64,000 nucleotides of DNA from contig CAWIXB010000001.1 of the NCBI GenBank assembly GCA_963839955.1, positions 1,612,001 through 1,676,000 on the forward strand, read 5' to 3'. Shown here one piece after another: positions 11,613 to 19,017 of the stretch. Numbering within the stretch: position 1 is the first letter of the stretch; each line of letters starts with the position of its first letter. The position numbers and the translations under genes were made by a program. This DNA comes from CAWIXB01 sp963839955 (GTDB lineage Bacteria; Actinomycetota; Actinomycetes; JACCUZ01). Under the pieces are notes generated by a model, which was not told where the DNA came from, did no database searches, and worked only from the letters and a program-made list of their open reading frames with translations.

Positions 11613-12823
11613 CCCAGGGCAGCGTGCAGGTCGACGACGTCGCCGACGACGATGACGGCGGGCGGTTTGACGTCCCGCTCGTGCGCCAGGTCGACGATGG
11701 TGGCGAGCGTGCCGACGGTGGTGCGCTGCGACTCGCTGAAGCCCGACTCGACGATGGCGACCGGGGTCTCGGCGGCCTTGCCGTGGGCGATCAGCTCGCG
11801 GGCGGCCACCTCGAGACCGCTGACCCCCATGAGGAGCACCAGCGTGCCGTCGATGGTGGCCAGCGACGGCCAGTCGAGTCCCTCGTGGCCGGACGCGACG
11901 GTGAACTGGCGAGCCCGGCCGCGGTGCGTGACGGGGATCCCCGCGGCGGCCGGGACGGCGACGGCGCTGGTGACGCCGGGCACGACCTCGACCGGTACAC
12001 CGGCGGCGACGCACGCGAGTGCCTCCTCGCCGCCGCGGCCCAGGACGAAGGGGTCGCCGCCCTTGAGCCGGACGACGCGGCGGCCGGACTGCGCGTGCTC
12101 GACGAGGAGCCGGTTGATCTCGTCCTGCGGCAGCGGGTGGTTGCCGGCCGTCTTGCCGACGTCGACGACCACGACCTCGTCGTCGAGCTCGTCCAGCAGT
12201 GCGCGGGGCGCGAGGCGGTCGACCAGCACCACGTCGGCCTCGGCGAGCAGGCGCCGTCCACGGGTGGTGATCAGGCTGGGGTCGCCGGGACCGCCGCCGA
12301 CCAGCGCGACGTGCCCGGAATGAGCTCGGCGGCGGCGCAGCGGCAGCGTGCCGGAGTCGAGGGCGAGGGCGATCGCGTCGCGAAGGGTCGCGGCCCGTCG
12401 TGGGTCGGCGTCGGTCGTCACCGCGACCGTTGCGCCGCCGGCGCGGGCCACGGCGGGGGTCCAGGCGGTCGAGCGCGCCGCGACGTCGGCCCGCACGCAC
12501 CAGACCCGATCGGCCTCGGCTTCGTCGGCCACCTGCTGGTCGGTGACGCGGTCACCGGTGGCGGTGTGCACGAGCCACGCGCCGGTCAGGTCGCCGGGCT
12601 CGAAGTCGCGCGGCACCCACACTGCGGTCGCGTTCTCGTCCAGCAGGTCGGCGAGGTCCTCGCAGACCGCCGGCGCCACGACGTGGACCTGTGCCCCGGC
12701 GTCGACGAGGCCGCGGGCGCGACGGGCGGCCACCGGACCGCCGCCCACGACGACGGCGCGGCGCCCGCGGACGTCGAGCGAGAGAGGGTACGGCGTACGT
12801 GCTCCTGCCGCGTCGCCGCTCAT
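11609..12823 (-). CDS. cysG: Siroheme synthase: precorrin-2 dehydrogenase / uroporphyrinogen-III C-methyltransferase
   Basis: A 404-aa fusion. Residues about 1-150 form the Rossmann part of the precorrin-2 dehydrogenase (GRRAVVVGGGPVAARRARG). From about 160 on comes the SAM-dependent methyltransferase (GHVALVGGGPGDPSLIT, VVRLKGGDPFVLGRGGEE, VVPGVTSAVAVPAAAGIP). Together they carry out the first two steps from uroporphyrinogen III to sirohydrochlorin. The ATG at 12821-12823 (MSGDAAG) was chosen for its ATGA overlap with the cysH stop. Since CbiX follows with another 4-base overlap, the last step (chelation) is probably done there rather than by the CysG N-terminal domain. Confidence 0.9.
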   Translation of the reverse strand: MSGDAAGARTPYPLSLDVRGRRAVVVGGGPVAARRARGLVDAGAQVHVVAPAVCEDLADLLDENATAVWVPRDFEPGDLTGAWLVHTATGDRVTDQQVADEAEADRVWCVRADVAARSTAWTPAVARAGGATVAVTTDADPRRAATLRDAIALALDSGTLPLRRRRAHSGHVALVGGGPGDPSLITTRGRRLLAEADVVLVDRLAPRALLDELDDEVVVVDVGKTAGNHPLPQDEINRLLVEHAQSGRRVVRLKGGDPFVLGRGGEEALACVAAGVPVEVVPGVTSAVAVPAAAGIPVTHRGRARQFTVASGHEGLDWPSLATIDGTLVLLMGVSGLEVAARELIAHGKAAETPVAIVESGFSESQRTTVGTLATIVDLAHERDVKPPAVIVVGDVVDLHAALG

Positions 12824-13614
12824 GCCGGCGCCCCTGCGAGGTGGATGCCGCACTCGTCCTTGCCCATGCCCGCCCAGCGGCCGCCCCGCGGGTCGACGTC
12901 ACCGGTGGCTCGCCTGGTGCACGGGAAGCAGCCGATGGAGCGGTAGCCGTCGAGCTGGAGCGGGTTGACGAGGACGCCGTGTGCCTCGATGTAGGCGTCG
13001 ACCTCGGGCTGGGTCCAGCGCGCGATCGGGTTGACCTTCACCTTGCCGTTGCGCGCGTCCCAGTCGACAACCGGCGTGATCGAGCGCGCGAACGACTCGT
13101 CGCGGCGGAGCCCGCTCGCCCACGCGTCGTAGCCGGCGAGCGCGCCGTCGAGCGGCGCGACCTTGCGCATCGCGCAGCACCGGTCGGGGTCGCGGTCGTG
13201 CAGGCGCGGCCCGTGCTCGGCGTCCTGCTCGGCCACCGTGCGCTCCGGATGCACGGTGATGACGTTGAGGCGGCCGCGGTAGACCTCGGCGACGGCGTCG
13301 CGCATGCCGATCGTCTCGGCGAAGTGGTAGCCGGTGTCGAGGAACACGACGTCGGTTCCCGGCGCGTGGCGCGCGACGAGGTCGATGAGGACGGCGTCCG
13401 CCATCGACGACGTCACGCAGAAGCGTGGGCCGAACGTGCGGGCGGCCCACCGGATGACGATGTCGGCGGCCGCGTCCTCGAAGCGCCAGGCCGCTCGCCT
13501 GGCCAGGGCCTGGCGGTGCTCGGTGAGCGACGTCGGTCCCGCGAGCTCCCGTGGCACGAGACTCGGTGCGGCGGTCCGGACCGGCTCGGGAGCCCGGAGC
13601 AGGTCGGCGGTCAC
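12820..13614 (-). CDS. cysH: Phosphoadenylyl/adenylyl-sulfate reductase
   Basis: A 264-aa PAPS/APS reductase that makes sulfite for the neighbouring sulfite reductase. Substrate-binding parts include FCVTSSMADAVLIDL and VVFLDTGYHFAETIGM. It has both cysteine pairs, RCCAMRK (about residue 150) and GCFPCTRR (about residue 230), that bind a [4Fe-4S] cluster in APS-type enzymes, and the C-terminal ECGIH with the catalytic Cys. The iron-sulfur pairs argue for APS as substrate (APR type). The GTG at 13612-13614 overlaps the stop of the 49-aa zinc ribbon gene. No cysD/cysN/cysC is in the window. Confidence 0.92.
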   Translation of the reverse strand: MTADLLRAPEPVRTAAPSLVPRELAGPTSLTEHRQALARRAAWRFEDAAADIVIRWAARTFGPRFCVTSSMADAVLIDLVARHAPGTDVVFLDTGYHFAETIGMRDAVAEVYRGRLNVITVHPERTVAEQDAEHGPRLHDRDPDRCCAMRKVAPLDGALAGYDAWASGLRRDESFARSITPVVDWDARNGKVKVNPIARWTQPEVDAYIEAHGVLVNPLQLDGYRSIGCFPCTRRATGDVDPRGGRWAGMGKDECGIHLAGAPA

Positions 13615-13760
13615 TGGGTCACCGTCAGGCCGACGAGCTTGAGGCTGAACACGCGGGTGCACGACCGGCAGTGCCAGGCGCCGTGCTGGTCCTCGTAGGG
13701 CCGCAGGTCCTCCTCGCCGCAGAACGGGCAGTAGAACGGGACGGCGCGCTGCTCGCTCAT
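13611..13760 (-). CDS. 49-aa zinc-ribbon protein of the sulfite reductase operon
   Basis: A very small protein (49 aa) with two CxxC knuckles, FYCPFCGEEDLRPYED and WHCRSCTRVFSLKLVG, separated by 16 residues: a complete zinc-ribbon or rubredoxin-like metal site. The ATG (13758-13760) overlaps the sulfite reductase stop and its own TGA overlaps the cysH start. As I recall, a small ORF of this kind sits between sir and cysH in many actinobacteria, including Streptomyces. The function is unknown; it may deliver electrons or help insert the cluster or siroheme, but nothing in the sequence proves this. Confidence 0.8.
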   Translation of the reverse strand: MSEQRAVPFYCPFCGEEDLRPYEDQHGAWHCRSCTRVFSLKLVGLTVTQ

Positions 13761-15445
13761 CGCAGGGCCTCCTCGTCGGTGCGACCGACCCATTGCGCGA
13801 ACCGCTCGCCGGTGTGCCGCTCGTCGGCGTACCGGCGTACGACGCGCTCGACGTAGTCGGCCAGCTCGTCGGCGGTCACCTTGTGGCCGCGCATCTTGCG
13901 GCCGAACCCCGCGTCGAGCCCCAGGCCGCCGCCGAGGTGTACCTGGAAGCCCTCGACCTGGTTGCCGTTGTCGTCGCGCACCAGCTGGCCCTTGAGGCCG
14001 ATGTCCGCGACCTGGATGCGGGCGCACGAGTTGGGGCAGCCGTTGACGTTCACGGTGATCGGCTGGTCGAAGTCAGGGAGCCGGCGCTCGAGCTCGTCGA
14101 CCAGCTTGGCGGCGCGCGCCTTGGTCTCGACGATCGCGAGCTTGCAGAACTCGATGCCGGTGCACGCCATGGTGTTGCGGCGGAACGTGCTCGGGCGTGC
14201 GCGCAGTCCAAGGCCGGCAGCAGCGTCGACCAGGGAGTCGACGCGCTCGGCGGGCACGTCGAGCACGAGCAGCTTCTGGTGGGGCGTGGTACGGACTCGC
14301 CGCGAGCCATTCGCCTCGGCGATGTCGGCCAGCCGAGCAAGCGTCGTGCCGTCGACCCGGCCGGCGGTGGGCGCCAGGCCGACGTAATAGCGGCCGTCCT
14401 TCTGCCGGTGCACGCCCACGTGGTCGTTCTGTCCGTAGGGGACCGGCGGGGCGGGCCCGTCGGAGAGCGTGCGGTGGAGGTACTCCTGCTCGAGCACCTC
14501 GCGGAACCGCTCGACGCCCCAGTCGGCGACCAGGAACTTGATGCGCGCCCGGTTGCGCAGCCGCCGGTAGCCGTAGTCGCGGAACACGCCGACGACACCG
14601 GCCCAGACCTCGGGCACCTCGTCGAGCGGCACCCACGCGCCGAGCCGCTGCGCGAGCATCGGGTTGGTGGACAGGCCGCCGCCGACCCACAGGTCGAAGC
14701 CGGGGCCGTGCTCGGGATGGACGACGCCGATGAACGAGACGTCGTTGACCTCGTGCGCGACGTCCTGCAAGGGCGAACCGCTGATCGCGGTCTTGAACTT
14801 GCGCGGCAGGTTGCTGTACTCCGGCGAGCCGATGTACTGCTCGTGGATGGTGTCTATCGCCGGCGTGCCGTCGACGATCTCGTCGGCGGCGATGCCCGCC
14901 ACCGGCGAGCCGAGGATGACGCGGGGCGTGTCGCCGCAGGCCTCCGCCGTCGAGAGACCGACGCCTTCGAGTCGCCGCCAGATCTCGGGCACGTCCTCGA
15001 CGCGAATCCAGTGCAGCTGGATGTTCTGGCGGTCGGTGACGTCGGCGGTGCCGCGGGCGAACTCCTCTGCGATCTCGGCGATTGTGCGCAGCTGTTCGGT
15101 GCTGAGCTGTCCGCCGTCGATGCGTACCCGCAGCATGAAGTACTCGTCGTCGAGCTCGTGCGGCTCGAGCACCGCTGTCTTGCCGCCGTCGATGCCCGGT
15201 TTGCGCTGCGTGTAGAGGCCCCACCAGCGGAAGCGGCCGCGCAGGTCAGCCGGGTCGATCGACTCGAAGCCGCGGTGGGCGTAGACGTTCTCGATGCGGG
15301 CGCGGACGTTGAGCCCGTCGTCGTCCTTCTTGGTGCGCTCGTTCGGGTTCAGCGGCTCGAGGTGACCGAGCGCCCACTGACCCTGACCCTTGCGTGAGTC
15401 GGGTCGCCTCGGACGAGGCTGGGCATCCGTGCGGGGAGGCGCCAT
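13757..15445 (-). CDS. sir: Ferredoxin-dependent assimilatory sulfite (nitrite) reductase
   Basis: A 562-aa siroheme/[4Fe-4S] reductase that converts sulfite to sulfide. Cluster and siroheme ligands are CTGIEFC and CPNSC (Cys-x5-Cys and Cys-x3-Cys) in the last third. Tyr78 (WWGLYTQRK) and Cys170 (STAEACGDTPR) match the covalent Tyr-Cys pair described for mycobacterial NirA, with the same spacing, which supports sulfite as substrate. It is the first gene of the operon sir, zinc ribbon, cysH, cysG, cbiX, so cofactor and enzyme are made together. Start: ATG at 15443-15445. The leader upstream holds a probable regulatory peptide gene. Confidence 0.93.
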   Translation of the reverse strand: MAPPRTDAQPRPRRPDSRKGQGQWALGHLEPLNPNERTKKDDDGLNVRARIENVYAHRGFESIDPADLRGRFRWWGLYTQRKPGIDGGKTAVLEPHELDDEYFMLRVRIDGGQLSTEQLRTIAEIAEEFARGTADVTDRQNIQLHWIRVEDVPEIWRRLEGVGLSTAEACGDTPRVILGSPVAGIAADEIVDGTPAIDTIHEQYIGSPEYSNLPRKFKTAISGSPLQDVAHEVNDVSFIGVVHPEHGPGFDLWVGGGLSTNPMLAQRLGAWVPLDEVPEVWAGVVGVFRDYGYRRLRNRARIKFLVADWGVERFREVLEQEYLHRTLSDGPAPPVPYGQNDHVGVHRQKDGRYYVGLAPTAGRVDGTTLARLADIAEANGSRRVRTTPHQKLLVLDVPAERVDSLVDAAAGLGLRARPSTFRRNTMACTGIEFCKLAIVETKARAAKLVDELERRLPDFDQPITVNVNGCPNSCARIQVADIGLKGQLVRDDNGNQVEGFQVHLGGGLGLDAGFGRKMRGHKVTADELADYVERVVRRYADERHTGERFAQWVGRTDEEALR

Positions 15446-16042
15446 GGTGGCGGTCGTCTTTCGCTGCAGTGGCGCGCATCACACGCCATGCCGGGGCCGC
15501 CTGCTCAGGCAGGGCTCCCGTGAGGGCGCGGGCCGCGCGCCGTCGAGTGGGACGGCGGAGGTCAGCCGCGCATACAGACCGCGCTCGACACGTGACCGTG
15601 GTCGACGTGGAGCCGTGCGACGAGGTGCGCACCAGTGGCAGTCATGCGAACAGAGTGCCAGTTGTCTCACCGTGGCGTCCACGGCATCCCACCATCCGGA
15701 CCCCTCGCCCCTCGACCCCACCCTTTCCCCGGTGATCATGCAGTTGTGCGGGTCCCCGCCATCCCCGCAGGTCAGCGCCCCACAATTCCGCGGGTGATCA
15801 TGCACTTGTGCGGACCCGCAGCGATGCGTGCGAGCAAATTCATGGGCGCCGCGCGCTGGGCGACCGACGAGCGATGCCGGCGCCCGCGGCCGCAATCCAA
15901 CCTGCACAACTGCCTGATCCATGGCTGGTGAGGTGGGGCCTGACCTGGGCGTTTGCCGGCCACCTGCACAACTGCATGATCACTGGCTGGTGAGGTGGGG
16001 CCTGACCTGGGGTTTTGGTTGGTCACCTGCACAACTGCATGA
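15446..16042. other. Intergenic stretch between the sir operon and the aidB-like gene
   Basis: About 600 bases with no credible protein gene apart from the short leader peptide on the minus strand. Residual open frames on both strands are shadows in GC-rich sequence, and several consist mostly of repeat. The left third is the sir leader and promoter region. From 15732 on the stretch is dominated by five copies of a dispersed repeat (W family, listed separately). No IS element or tRNA is present. Confidence 0.7.
15562..15645 (-). CDS. Probable cysteine leader peptide before the sulfite reductase operon
   Basis: A 27-codon frame from ATG at 15643-15645 to TGA at 15562-15564, 116 bases before the sir start. 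The peptide contains GAHLVARLHVD and ends SSAVCMRG, with its only Cys codon four codons before the stop. This matches, from memory, the short 'putative leader peptide' family found before sulfur genes in actinobacteria (RxHVD ... S(A)xxC). No Shine-Dalgarno sequence is visible, which fits a leaderless uORF. Downstream RNA can fold: 5'-GGCGCG...CGCGCC and CCTGC...GCAGG, both between the uORF stop and sir. Ribosome stalling at the Cys codon could control sir expression. Confidence 0.6.
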   Translation of the reverse strand: MTATGAHLVARLHVDHGHVSSAVCMRG

Positions 16043-16046
16043 TCAC
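15732..16046. repeat. W repeat family: five copies in direct and inverted orientation
   Basis: The 18-base core GTGATCATGCAGTTGTGC occurs at 15732-15749 and, with one change, at 15794-15811. The reverse complement occurs at 15904-15921 (three changes), 15966-15983 and 16029-16046 (both exact). The copies at 15901 and 15963 extend into a direct repeat of about 52 bases (ending ggggcctgacctggg), with starts 62-63 bases apart. The last copy supplies the TGA stop codon of the aidB-like gene. Exact inverted copies 230-300 bases apart could pair in RNA. This is not a CRISPR: spacing and orientation vary. Confidence 0.85.
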
Positions 16047-17686
16047 TGGGGAGGGTGGTTGGCGCGTTGGGGGGTGGCGCGGGTGACGAGGGCGGCGGTG
16101 TCGAGGCCGTCCGGGAGCGTGCCGAGGGCGTGGCCCCAGTCGCCGGCGAGCCGGGAGCCACAGAAGGCGTCGGCGACGTACGGCGGTGCGTGACGCACCA
16201 GCAGCGACCCCTGCAGGCAGAGCGCCATGGCCTCGACCAGTCGTCGGGCGGACGACTCGGTGGCCTCGGTGAGCGCCTTGCGCAGCCGGTCGACGGCCTC
16301 GTCCAGCCGCGCGTCCGCCCCATGCGCCAGTTCGACCTCGGCGAGGAAGGCCACGACGCAGCCCGGCTCGCGAGCGAGTGCCCGGAGCACGTCGAGGGCG
16401 TTGACGTTGCCCGACCCCTCCCAGATGGAGTTGAGCGGTGCCTCGCGATAGAGCCGCGGCAGCCCGCTCTCCTCGACGTACCCGTTGCCGCCCAGGCACT
16501 CGAGCGCCTCGCCGACGAGCACCGGTGCCCGCTTGCACACCCAGTACTTCCCGACCGCGACGGCGAGACGCCGGAAGTCGCGCTCGCCCGTGTCGAACGC
16601 CGCGGCGAGCCGCATCGCCAGCGCGGTCGCTGCCTCCGCCTCGACGGCGAGGTCGGCGAGCACATTGGCCATGAGCGGCTTCGCAGCGAGCACCGAGCCG
16701 AAGGCCGAGCGGTACGCCGCGTGGTGCGTGGCCTGTGACACCGCCGCGCGCATCAACGCCGTCGACCCGAGCACACAGTCGAGCCGCGTCGCCCCGACCA
16801 TCTCGAGGATGGTCGCGACCCCGCGACCCTCGTCGCCCAGGCGCTGAGCCCAGGTGCCGTCGAGCTCGATCTCGGCCGACGCGTTCGAGCGGTTGCCGAG
16901 CTTGTCCTTGAGACGTTGGATGCGCCACTCGTTGCGAGCTCCGTCGGGCAGCACCCGCGGCACCACGAAGCACGTCAACCCGCCGGGCGCCTGCGCGAGC
17001 ACCAGGAAGACATCGCACATCGGCGCGGAGCAGAACCACTTGTGCCCGGTGAGCTGGTACTCGCCGTCGGCCGCGAGCGGTACGGCGCGCGTGGTGTTCG
17101 CGCGGACGTCCGACCCGCCCTGCTTCTCCGTCATGCCCATACCCGCGAGAAGACCGGCCTTGGCCGACGGCGGCCGCAGGCCCGGCTCGTACGTCGTGGC
17201 GCGCAGCCCGGGCTCCCACTCGGCGGCCACCGCGGGATCGGTCCGCAGCGCTGGGACGGCCGCGTAGGTCATGGACACCGGGCAGCCGTGGCCTGCCTCC
17301 GCCTGCGACCAGACGACGAAGCCGGCGGCCCGCGTGAGGTGGGCTGCCGGTCCCGCGTCCGGCGACCAGGGGGCCGCGTGCAGCCCGGACGACACCGCGA
17401 CGTCGAGCAGCGCGTGCCACGACGGGTGGAAGTCGACCTCGTCGAGGCGGCGGCCGTAGCGGTCGTGGGTGCGCAGCGCCGGCGGGTTTGCGTTGGCCTG
17501 CTCACCCCAGCCTTGCGCCTCCTCGGACCCGGCTCGTACGCCGAGGCGAGCCAGCCCGTCGAGGGCGGCGTCGTCGGGGCCGGTGTGCCGCCCCACCGCC
17601 TCGATCAGCGCCCTGTCCTGGGAGAAGACGTCGTAATCGATCAGCGGGGGTGGCTGGTTCGTCACGTCGTGGGTAGGAGGGGGCAC
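16043..17686 (-). CDS. AidB-like acyl-CoA dehydrogenase family protein
   Basis: A 547-aa flavoprotein close to E. coli AidB in length and order: THDVTNQPPPLIDYDVF at the start, ANVNPP-like ANANPPALRTHDRYGRRLDEV, GMGMTEKQGGSDVRANTT, GHKWFCSAPMCDVFLVLAQ, and LPRLYREAPLNSIWEGSGN with the conserved Arg/Glu stretch. AidB binds FAD and DNA and is part of the alkylation response, though its reaction is unclear. The GTG at 17684-17686 was chosen so that the conserved THxV is kept. The start lies only 18 bases from the divergent yihY frame. The stop codon falls inside a W repeat copy. Confidence 0.85.
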   Translation of the reverse strand: MPPPTHDVTNQPPPLIDYDVFSQDRALIEAVGRHTGPDDAALDGLARLGVRAGSEEAQGWGEQANANPPALRTHDRYGRRLDEVDFHPSWHALLDVAVSSGLHAAPWSPDAGPAAHLTRAAGFVVWSQAEAGHGCPVSMTYAAVPALRTDPAVAAEWEPGLRATTYEPGLRPPSAKAGLLAGMGMTEKQGGSDVRANTTRAVPLAADGEYQLTGHKWFCSAPMCDVFLVLAQAPGGLTCFVVPRVLPDGARNEWRIQRLKDKLGNRSNASAEIELDGTWAQRLGDEGRGVATILEMVGATRLDCVLGSTALMRAAVSQATHHAAYRSAFGSVLAAKPLMANVLADLAVEAEAATALAMRLAAAFDTGERDFRRLAVAVGKYWVCKRAPVLVGEALECLGGNGYVEESGLPRLYREAPLNSIWEGSGNVNALDVLRALAREPGCVVAFLAEVELAHGADARLDEAVDRLRKALTEATESSARRLVEAMALCLQGSLLVRHAPPYVADAFCGSRLAGDWGHALGTLPDGLDTAALVTRATPQRANHPPQ

Positions 17687-17704
17687 GTGGCCTACCGTAG
17701 AGGC

Positions 17705-18850
17705 GTGGCGACGGAGGCTTCTCCTGCGCAGAGGGGCGTGGCCTCCGTGCGCCGTCGTGCCCGCCACATCCTCTGGCGGCTGACCAAAGAGACCACGGCG
17801 ATCTGCTTCCGCTACCGCGTCACCGGGCTGGCGGCCGAGGCGGGCTTCTTCGCCCTGCTGTCGCTGCCGCCCCTCGTTCTCGGGCTCGTCGGGTCCATCG
17901 GCTACCTCGGCAACTGGGTCGGCGAGGACACCGTCACCGACGTCGAGAACAAGATCATCGAGCTCGCCGGCGAAGTGCTGACGGCCGACGTGGTCAAGGA
18001 CACCATCCAGCGGACCCTGCGCGACGTGTTCGAGGACGGCCGCTTCGACCTCATCTCGATCGGCTTCGTCATCGCCCTGTGGTCGGGCTCCCGGGCCCTG
18101 AACGTCTTCATCGACACGATCTCGATCATGTACGGGCTGGGCGGCAAGCGCGGCATCATCCGCAGCCGGGTGCTGTCGTTCAGCCTCTACGTCGGTGCCG
18201 TCCTGGTCGGCTCGGTGCTGGTGCCCCTGATCCTCGTCGGGCCGACGCTGCTCGGCCGGTTGCTGCCCGAGCAGGTCGGTTTCCTCGAGTCGCTCTACTG
18301 GCCGGTGTCGGCGATCTTGTCGATCGTGTCGCTGACCTCGCTCTACCACATCAGCTGCCCGGTGCGGACGCCCTGGCGGCGAGACCTCCCCGGTGCCGGC
18401 CTGACCGTGCTGATCTGGGTCGCGGGCAGCTACGTGGTGCGCTGGATCATCACGATCTCGGTCGGCGGCGCGTCGATCTACGGGCCGCTGGCCGCACCCA
18501 TCGTCCTGATGATCTGGCTCTACGTCCTCGCCATCGCTGTGCTCATCGGCGCCGCCTTCAACGCGGCCATCGAGGAGATCTGGCCCCGACGGGAGATCTC
18601 GGCGGCCAAGGAGGCAGCCGAGGCGGCGCGGGCGCACGCGGATGCCGGTCGCGAGCGGCGCACCAACGGCGGACGCCGGGCGAGCGACGGCCCGTCGCCG
18701 GCGACGCCCGACCAGACCGCGCCGGTCAATGGGTCGCGCCGGCGCAAGGTGCCGCGGCGCCGCCCGGGTCTGGACACCGGCGAGGTCGAGCTGCCACCCA
18801 ACCGCACGCCCGGCGAAAATCCGCTCGCTCCCGGGCGCGACCCGCGCTAG
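17705..18850 (+). CDS. YihY/virulence factor BrkB family membrane protein
   Basis: A 381-aa protein with about six transmembrane helices in residues 35-295, including FFALLSLPPLVLGLVGSIGYL and GPLAAPIVLMIWLYVLAIAVLIGAAFNA, the latter being the most conserved block of the YihY/BrkB family. The tail (about 85 residues) is hydrophilic, Arg/Pro-rich and probably disordered. The start is uncertain: GTG at 17705 gives the longest form, while a GTG at 17738 has a better purine-rich region (AGAGGGG) and would leave more room for a promoter between this gene and the divergent aidB-like gene. Substrate unknown. Confidence 0.85.
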   Translation: MATEASPAQRGVASVRRRARHILWRLTKETTAICFRYRVTGLAAEAGFFALLSLPPLVLGLVGSIGYLGNWVGEDTVTDVENKIIELAGEVLTADVVKDTIQRTLRDVFEDGRFDLISIGFVIALWSGSRALNVFIDTISIMYGLGGKRGIIRSRVLSFSLYVGAVLVGSVLVPLILVGPTLLGRLLPEQVGFLESLYWPVSAILSIVSLTSLYHISCPVRTPWRRDLPGAGLTVLIWVAGSYVVRWIITISVGGASIYGPLAAPIVLMIWLYVLAIAVLIGAAFNAAIEEIWPRREISAAKEAAEAARAHADAGRERRTNGGRRASDGPSPATPDQTAPVNGSRRRKVPRRRPGLDTGEVELPPNRTPGENPLAPGRDPR

Positions 18851-18960
18851 CGTCAGCCACAGACGAGCTTGCACCGGCCCAGACGGGCCGGCAAACCCGG
18901 AAGGAGGAGATGACAGTGACTGTTCACGACCTCGCACGCCTCCTCCCCGGCGCCCGCTAG
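18848..18960 (+). promoter_or_regulatory. Leader with hairpin and 16-aa uORF upstream of rsgA
   Basis: A -10-like TAGCGT (18848-18853) overlaps the yihY stop. The leader then forms a perfect 7-bp hairpin (CCGGCCC, loop AGAC, GGGCCGG, 18874-18891). Next comes a near-consensus Shine-Dalgarno AAGGAGG (18901-18907) and the frame ATG (18910) to TAG (18958-18960), encoding MTVTVHDLARLLPGAR. The uORF itself contains CTCCTCC (18940-18946), which can pair with its own GGAGGAG. The rsgA ATG follows 57 bases later with its own GAAGGA site. This layout suggests a regulatory leader peptide or attenuator; I do not recognise the family. Confidence 0.4.
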
Positions 18961-19017
18961 AGCTCTCGCAGCTCGATCTCCGACAGGGCGCACCCATCCG
19001 CCCTCGAAGGAATCGCC

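Noticed and set aside
15732..16046. CRISPR array
   Set aside because: Repeats are in both orientations, with unequal spacing and partly repeated 'spacers'; no cas genes are near.
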